From positions 1 to 51,840 of the IMG/VR virus record IMGVR_UViG_3300038361_000101: a stretch of 51,840 nt of DNA, one strand, 5' to 3'. The notes below the pieces were generated by a model. It worked only from the letters and a program-made list of their open reading frames with translations. It searched no databases and was not told where the DNA came from. The position numbers and the translations under genes are program-made. Below, piece by piece: positions 47,817-51,840 of the stretch (its first letter is position 1; each line of letters starts with the position of its first letter). This stretch comes from a virus.

Positions 47817-48056
47817 TTAAGGTTTAATTTCTTCACCACGTTCAGCAAGAGGTGGAATGTATGTTGACTTCTCAATACCCTGCCTAGCAAAGATACCAGA
47901 CACACCAAGACATGCAGCCACTCCAAATTGTATCCAGGTAATATCACCAGCAAGAGCAGTACCCAAAGCACCAATCATACCGGCAATAAGTGTCCACGTT
48001 GTTTTCTGACGAAACCAAGGAATGATTTCGTTGATACCACCATTACCAGTTCCCAT
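47817..48056 (-). CDS. Holin-like small membrane protein
   Basis: 79 residues. A hydrophobic stretch TTWTLIAGMIGALGTALAGD and IQFGVAACLGVSGIFARQGI form two predicted transmembrane helices, followed by a polar tail (STYIPPLAERGEEIKP). Size and layout fit small phage holins, which make lesions in the inner membrane. It is the last gene of the minus-strand module, beside a probable peptidase and other lysis-like genes. Confidence 0.6.
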   Translation of the reverse strand: MGTGNGGINEIIPWFRQKTTWTLIAGMIGALGTALAGDITWIQFGVAACLGVSGIFARQGIEKSTYIPPLAERGEEIKP

Positions 48057-48337
48057 TATTCGACCCCCTCATCATTCGGAAATAAGAAAGGACAGAAGAT
48101 GTCGATGAATGCAGAAATAGCTTTATCCACCTTCAACCAGATTACATCCCACTCTGGTCCAGTAACATTAGTCAATGCTTCAGCAATAATCTTAACCATC
48201 GCCATAACGTACTGTTTCTTCTGCTCTCCACTATCTGGAATATCGTCAAAAAGTTTCTCTGCCTCTTTCATCAAATCCTTAATCTTCGGTAGAATTTGAA
48301 TCACTATCCCCAACCAAATCACCCATGCTGCTGCCAT
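48056..48337 (-). CDS. Small protein with hydrophobic N-terminus
   Basis: 93 residues. MAAAWVIWLGIVIQILPKIK is a short hydrophobic or amphipathic N-terminus, then a helical acidic body with QKKQYVMAMVKIIAEALTNV. It lies between holin-like and NlpC-like genes; an antiholin, accessory or membrane-associated role is possible. Confidence 0.55.
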   Translation of the reverse strand: MAAAWVIWLGIVIQILPKIKDLMKEAEKLFDDIPDSGEQKKQYVMAMVKIIAEALTNVTGPEWDVIWLKVDKAISAFIDIFCPFLFPNDEGVE

Positions 48338-48926
48338 AATCGTCCTCCTCTTCTTCCAAAATGAATGGTTCTAACGGTAACTCGTCCCCTTTTAATTGAT
48401 AACAACCAGAATATATGTTTAAATGGCAAATGTCAATAGGGGTTAATTCAGAAGCATTCACATCTATTATACCAGCAACTTCCAAAGCAGCCCCGACAAT
48501 TTCACTACAAAACATCTTCTTATAATCTTCCTTATTTTTAGCAATACCAATCATATCAAGAATATCAATGCCAGCTAAAAGAGCCTGTTTAATATCATAG
48601 TGTTTTCCTATCTGTTGAAGTAGAAAGTCATAGAAAGGTAAAGGTTGAAAAGATTTTCGCACTTCTAATTTTAGTGGCATCCACCAAATTTCCCCATGAT
48701 AATTTTCTATTCTTTCTCTAGCAAAGTTAACAGACACTCCACAAAAATCTTTTATAGTTGCAGATTCAACAATCCTATTATAATCAAAAACATTTTCAAG
48801 AACAACCCCTACATGAGTAACATTAGCGTCTGTAACTGGTTTGATAACATCAGAAAATCCACCGTACCCACCAAAAGCGAAAACATCACCAGCTTGAATT
48901 TTATAAGCTATATTTTCATATTTCAT
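48279..48926 (-). CDS. Permuted NlpC/P60 (YiiX-like) cysteine peptidase
   Basis: 215 residues. GDVFAFGGYGG near 13-23, THVGVVLE near 37-44 carries the histidine, and MFCSEIVGAALEVAGI near 143-158 carries the cysteine; the order His then Cys is that of circularly permuted papain-like NlpC/P60 proteins (YiiX/YebB type). These act on peptidoglycan or lipid substrates. A C-terminal acidic and glycine/serine-rich tail is present. Its end overlaps the previous gene by 59 bases. Confidence 0.72.
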   Translation of the reverse strand: MKYENIAYKIQAGDVFAFGGYGGFSDVIKPVTDANVTHVGVVLENVFDYNRIVESATIKDFCGVSVNFARERIENYHGEIWWMPLKLEVRKSFQPLPFYDFLLQQIGKHYDIKQALLAGIDILDMIGIAKNKEDYKKMFCSEIVGAALEVAGIIDVNASELTPIDICHLNIYSGCYQLKGDELPLEPFILEEEEDDYGSSMGDLVGDSDSNSTED

Positions 48927-49159
48927 AGTATTTCCTTGGGTACTCTTATGAGTTTACTATAATGCTCATTGCAGTAAGGATTAGACAAGTAGCCTCTATC
49001 TGGTGTACAACCACAACCGTCATAAATCCATTCGTAATCTACTTTTACTTTAGCTCTTTTCCTTTTCTTTAACCATTCTCTAATCTTTAAAATAGGTAAG
49101 GTAAGGATAAATACTTTTTCATTTTTGCCAGTGTACTCTTTCCAAGCTTCATTGACCAT
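48923..49159 (-). CDS. Small basic protein with Cys-rich C-terminus
   Basis: 78 residues. A hydrophobic segment (KVFILTLPILKIREWLKKRK) then DGCGCTPDRGYLSNPYCNEH, a Cys-rich end that could bind metal. ATGA-type overlap with the NlpC-like gene. Function unknown. Confidence 0.55.
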   Translation of the reverse strand: MVNEAWKEYTGKNEKVFILTLPILKIREWLKKRKRAKVKVDYEWIYDGCGCTPDRGYLSNPYCNEHYSKLIRVPKEIL

Positions 49160-49253
49160 ATCTCATCCTTGAGTACATCCATGCTATTGCGTCTATAATA
49201 CCTTCACAAATAGCAATCATCAACATTGCGAATGCAGCAAGAATATCACCCAT
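49149..49253 (-). CDS. Tiny membrane peptide (34 aa)
   Basis: MGDILAAFAMLMIAICEGII continues as DAIAWMYSRMRYGQ; one transmembrane helix over about residues 3-24. GGGAG lies just before the ATG, at the end of the gene above, and both ends overlap neighbouring genes. A holin- or spanin-like accessory is conceivable but not shown. Confidence 0.5.
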   Translation of the reverse strand: MGDILAAFAMLMIAICEGIIDAIAWMYSRMRYGQ

Positions 49254-49612
49254 TACGTCTCCCTGTCAGCCCAAATAACATCGTACTCTGTATCATCTTC
49301 ATCATCATCTAATACAATAGTTCCAACACCAATGGAATTGTTATCTATACTTTCTCCAGTTGCAGTACCAAATGTAGCTATATGTTGATTGAACAATGGA
49401 ACTGTGACAATACTTTCTCCAGTTGCAGTAGCAAATGTACCTACATTTCCAAGACTTCCAACTAATGTGGCAGCAGATTCTCCAACTAAACTACCATCGC
49501 CGGAGAATCTTTTAACAGCACTGAGGGTAGCAATAGCAACACCGGCTGCTTTGAAACTTTGTGTAATATTACTATTCCCAATGGAAATTTGTAGTGCAGG
49601 TCCGCAATACAT
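49253..49612 (-). CDS. Virion-like protein with GESI repeats
   Basis: 119 residues, beginning MYCGPALQISIGNSNITQSF. Two repeats, FATATGESIVTV and FGTATGESIDNN, and the low-complexity Gly/Ser/Thr composition suggest a beta-structured fibre or decoration protein. An acidic segment DDDEDDTEYD lies near the end. No family recognised. Confidence 0.58.
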   Translation of the reverse strand: MYCGPALQISIGNSNITQSFKAAGVAIATLSAVKRFSGDGSLVGESAATLVGSLGNVGTFATATGESIVTVPLFNQHIATFGTATGESIDNNSIGVGTIVLDDDEDDTEYDVIWADRET

Positions 49613-49617
49613 AGCTT

Positions 49618-50022
49618 TTACCTGATAACTATTGATAACGCATTCGCATTTACGACAAATGAATCTCCAGAGGAAACAGTTTTAGCAGCAGTAATCGAAC
49701 CATGGAATAACATATTAGTTCCGGCATTCTCGAATATTGCCCAATGAGTAATAGAACCCCATGAACCTGAAGATGGTCCAAATATGGTATCAGATGTTGG
49801 TCCAGTAAAAGTTGTACCTGTACCATTTACAGATGATAAAGCTCCCATTGCAATTGTTTTTCTTGCATAACCCATAGCTGAAGGTTCTGCTATGGCTGAT
49901 CCATCATCTAGTGGGTCTGCTGTTGATAATGCCAGTAGTAGTGAAGATGGAGCTGTATCGACAGCAGATCCTTTCACCCAATTTCCTATTTCCTCTTGAA
50001 GATACTCACTGAATGAGGACAT
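49618..50022 (-). CDS. Phage virion/tail-fibre-associated protein
   Basis: 134 residues. The order SFSEYLQEEIGNWVKGSAVD, then LLLALSTADPLDDG, GYARKTIAMG, WGSITHWAIFENA and SSGDSFVVNANALSI is that of a widespread phage family associated with tail fibres or baseplates (the LALSTADP and A-I-F pattern). Predicted beta-rich, secreted to the virion. Family resemblance is moderate by eye. Confidence 0.65.
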   Translation of the reverse strand: MSSFSEYLQEEIGNWVKGSAVDTAPSSLLLALSTADPLDDGSAIAEPSAMGYARKTIAMGALSSVNGTGTTFTGPTSDTIFGPSSGSWGSITHWAIFENAGTNMLFHGSITAAKTVSSGDSFVVNANALSIVIR

Positions 50023-50033
50023 TTCATTTCTCC

Positions 50034-50363
50034 TTAATCAACTTGTTCACAAGCATGAACCCAAAGATTACCATCAGCAGCACCAGATCGTTTTATTGCT
50101 GTAACTTTATCACTAAGCTCACAGTAAAAAAGAAAAGGTATATCTGCTGGAATCCAAGGATCATTGGTTGTTGCTGCTGTTGCAGCGGATGATAATCTAA
50201 AATGTACAGGGGTGCTGGATATTAGATATACGCAATTCCCGTCAACTGAATTAGTACTGGCAACTGAACTAGCGGTTATAGTTAATGGAGATCCATCAAT
50301 TCCACCCGCTATCGGTTTTATTGTAGGTATAATTCCTGACTGACCTACAGGTGTTTTAACCAT
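50034..50363 (-). CDS. Beta-rich virion-like protein
   Basis: 109 residues, Ser/Thr/Ala-rich and beta-like (PLTITASSVASTNSVDGNCV, then FRLSSAATAATTNDPWIPAD). It resembles small phage structural or decoration proteins. AAAGGAG is upstream on the minus strand. Confidence 0.55.
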   Translation of the reverse strand: MVKTPVGQSGIIPTIKPIAGGIDGSPLTITASSVASTNSVDGNCVYLISSTPVHFRLSSAATAATTNDPWIPADIPFLFYCELSDKVTAIKRSGAADGNLWVHACEQVD

Positions 50364-50378
50364 GATGTTCTCCTTTCA

Positions 50379-50636
50379 TTATTGTACCGTCCATGTGTAT
50401 TGATCAAAATCCTTAAATGTGATAGACCCACAAGTATTCGGCCCCCAAATCGGTGTATAGGGGTTCGTGAAATCATCCCTTGGCAATGGAAGAGGAACAG
50501 GTGTCACCGGATGGTATGGCTCCGGTCTACCTGTCAACCGATTCAATAAACACCTGAGTTCAATAGCCTCATCCATCGTTAATTTAATGTCCTGGTCTTT
50601 AATTTTCAACTCTATTGTGGCTGTCCCTTCCATCAC
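50379..50636 (-). CDS. Small protein with Pro-rich middle
   Basis: 85 residues. A helical start (LKIKDQDIKLTMDEAIELRC) precedes a Pro-rich linker (PEPYHPVTPVPLPLPRDD) and a beta-like end. The overlap with the gene to its right suggests one operon. Unknown function. Confidence 0.55.
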   Translation of the reverse strand: MMEGTATIELKIKDQDIKLTMDEAIELRCLLNRLTGRPEPYHPVTPVPLPLPRDDFTNPYTPIWGPNTCGSITFKDFDQYTWTVQ

Positions 50637-51004
50637 ATCTCCTTAAATTCTGCTTTGAACTTTTTCATCCTGTCTAAATAAAAATCAAGATCGTTTGGAT
50701 CACAGTAATGAGCAGTTGCCTTTTCTTCAGTACCCCACCTTTTAAGCAGCAACCTTAGAAACAAAATTCCACAAGCAATATCAATCAGATCATCATCAAT
50801 CTTTTCCATATCCCAAAGCAAATCTTTCATTGCAATACCAGACATTTGAAAAACACCACGACATCCAGTAGGTGATTTCTGGTGCAGTCCTAGTGAAGAT
50901 TCAACCATAGCAACACCCAAAGCCCAGTTTGGGTCAATGCCGAAAATCCCTGCCAACTGCTCGATCTTTTCCTTTGTCTCTTGCTGCTTTTTATTCAGGT
51001 CCAT
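50633..51004 (-). CDS. Lytic transglycosylase-like protein
   Basis: 123 residues. GVAMVESSLGLHQKSPTGCR near 30-49 contains the E-S-S-L type catalytic motif, and GVFQMSGIAM near 50-59 the GxxQ motif of SLT domains. The fold is short but complete for a small endolysin-like transglycosylase. It would cut the host cell wall, with the holin-like gene at 47817 in the same operon. Confidence 0.7.
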   Translation of the reverse strand: MDLNKKQQETKEKIEQLAGIFGIDPNWALGVAMVESSLGLHQKSPTGCRGVFQMSGIAMKDLLWDMEKIDDDLIDIACGILFLRLLLKRWGTEEKATAHYCDPNDLDFYLDRMKKFKAEFKEM

Positions 51005-51018
51005 ACTTAGCCATTCCT

Positions 51019-51240
51019 TTACTCATTCTCGTTGATCCTTGATGCTATTTTGCAAGCCTTACGCATCTTTGCGCACTCATCATGCTGCTCCCGAATCCCT
51101 ACCCGAATGAACTGAAGATCAAAACCCATTTTCTCTACAATGTTTTCCAGTGCGTTATGAATTGAAATTATCCCATCCAGTTTTTTGTTTATTGCTAACA
51201 GCTCATCAGAATCTTTTCCCATCGTTGACGTTTCTCCCAT
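51019..51240 (-). CDS. Small coiled-coil protein
   Basis: 73 residues, helical (DELLAINKKLDGIISIHNAL onward), with two cysteines near the end. A start at 51222 (MGKDSDELL) is also possible. Overlaps the CheY-like gene by ~46 bases. Unknown function. Confidence 0.5.
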   Translation of the reverse strand: MGETSTMGKDSDELLAINKKLDGIISIHNALENIVEKMGFDLQFIRVGIREQHDECAKMRKACKIASRINENE

Positions 51241-51596
51241 GCATAGCGAACAATTCGCAGTAATCCATCCAAGTCAACCGGTTTCTGCATCACATCAGTA
51301 AACACCGCACCCAATAAGTACCCAATATCAAAAGCATCCAAATAGCCGGATATTGCACAAAAAATACACATAGGATCTGCCTGGTGCATCCGTCCTGCCA
51401 ACGATGCCCCATCTATCTGATCACCAAGCCGCAAATCCGTCAAAACCATAAACGGCGGAACAGCCTCAAATAGTCCCATTGCCTCGCCAGAAGTTTCAGC
51501 ACAATGAACAGTGAAGCCATCATCCTCAATAATATGACAAATTACATCCAACTGATCTTTTTGATCGTCCACAATCAATATGTTTTTATCGCCCAT
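51195..51596 (-). CDS. CheY-like response-regulator receiver domain
   Basis: 133 residues from the ATG at 51596, placed 9 nt after AGGAG. LIVDDQKDQ at 7-15 has the acidic pair, LTDLRLGD has the phospho-accepting aspartate at about 54, AISGY the conserved Ser at about 83, and MQKPVD the lysine at about 105. It is a stand-alone receiver with no output domain. It is unusual in a phage lysis/virion module, and may titrate or mimic a host phosphorelay. The conserved residues all look intact. Confidence 0.85.
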   Translation of the reverse strand: MGDKNILIVDDQKDQLDVICHIIEDDGFTVHCAETSGEAMGLFEAVPPFMVLTDLRLGDQIDGASLAGRMHQADPMCIFCAISGYLDAFDIGYLLGAVFTDVMQKPVDLDGLLRIVRYAWEKRQRWEKILMSC

Positions 51597-51840
51597 TTTT
51601 CTGGCTCCTATCCCACCGATCCATATAAATCTCAAGGTTACTGGTTAGCTTGCCAAGGCGAGCATCAACCTTTTCCTGACACCGTTCCATTTTATCTAAC
51701 GTCCTTTGAATACTAGCCATTTGGACATCGGCAGTTTCTTGTCTGGTTTCGTGAAGTGTCTTGCATTTGTCTTCCGTCATAAGCTGATCCAGGTGGCAGT
51801 TGTCAATTACTTTTTGATGATCACCAAGTTGCCTTTTATG
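51586..51840 (-). CDS. Coiled-coil protein, 5' end outside window
   Basis: The frame is open from the right edge of the window to the stop at 51586. An internal ATG at 51780 exists but lacks a good ribosome binding site, so the longer partial frame is preferred. The visible part is a heptad-rich helix (ADVQMASIQRTLDKMERCQE onward) with basic end. It overlaps the CheY-like gene by 11 bases. Unknown function; possibly a structural spacer or chaperone. Confidence 0.5.
   Translation of the reverse strand, partial: HKRQLGDHQKVIDNCHLDQLMTEDKCKTLHETRQETADVQMASIQRTLDKMERCQEKVDARLGKLTSNLEIYMDRWDRSQKNGR

Noticed and set aside
47928-48299. Plus-strand ORF across the holin-like genes
   Set aside because: Lies opposite two overlapping minus-strand genes with good starts, and has no ribosome binding site.

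Overview
The window is a 51.8 kb piece of an AT-rich, tailed double-stranded DNA phage genome that looks strictly lytic. No integrase, repressor or host housekeeping block was seen. Genes are tightly packed, often with ATGA or TAATG overlaps, and most have strong AGGAG ribosome binding sites. The replication set is self-contained: UvsW-type helicase, primase, NAD-dependent ligase, DnaB-like helicase, sliding clamp, clamp loader, a UDG/Pol A fusion, SSB, UvsX and UvsY-like proteins, 5'-3' exonuclease, resolvase and Mre11/Rad50. The host is probably a Gram-negative bacterium. This is inferred from the exported protein at 14309 and the NlpC/P60 and SLT lysis-type genes; nothing in the window fixes the host.

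Layout. Positions 1-47759 are all on the plus strand. 1-8224: helicase, primase, ligase and small genes. 8225-9853: a comparatively GC-rich block of very small zinc-ribbon genes, preceded by a candidate structured RNA. 9850-16827: glycosyltransferase, PRPP synthetase, small DNA-binding proteins and a replication protein whose coding sequence carries 22-bp-spaced iterons. 16918-27882: replicative helicase, then a 7-deazaguanine DNA-modification cluster (QueE, FolE, two radical SAM proteins, Gat-QueC, methyltransferase, HAD, QueC, DpdA; QueD is at 42474). 27879-43450: polymerase and recombination genes. 40576-40956: an aberrant tRNA locus. 43450-47759: transglycosylase, Rad50 split in two around Mre11, and a membrane protein. 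At about 47.8 kb the coding strand switches. 47817-51840 is a minus-strand module with holin-like, NlpC/P60-like, virion-like, transglycosylase-like and CheY-like genes, converging on the plus-strand genes at a stem-loop.

Three things stand out. (1) A structured RNA of roughly 110-170 nt occurs five times (2375, 11013, 14725, 20566, 24546). Each copy has its own sigma70-like promoter, a long closing stem with a U-rich tail, a hairpin capped by an invariant GTGA loop, and a third hairpin whose loop is complementary to a segment near the RNA 5' end. The sequences of the stems and of the loop-leader pairing differ between copies while pairing is kept. Four copies lie directly upstream of HNH endonuclease genes and one does not. 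(2) The clamp-loader gene carries an intein in its Walker B motif, and a zinc-finger/Vsr-like endonuclease gene with its own ribosome binding site is nested out of frame inside that intein. (3) A tRNA gene appears circularly permuted, with its 3' half upstream of its 5' half.

How the genes probably work together: FolE, QueD, QueE and QueC would make preQ0 from GTP, DpdA would exchange it for guanine in DNA, and Gat-QueC would convert it to an archaeosine-type base, giving protection from host restriction. The extra radical SAM proteins and the methyltransferase in the same cluster may elaborate the base further (inference). Replication would run from the iteron region through the initiator-like protein and the helicase.
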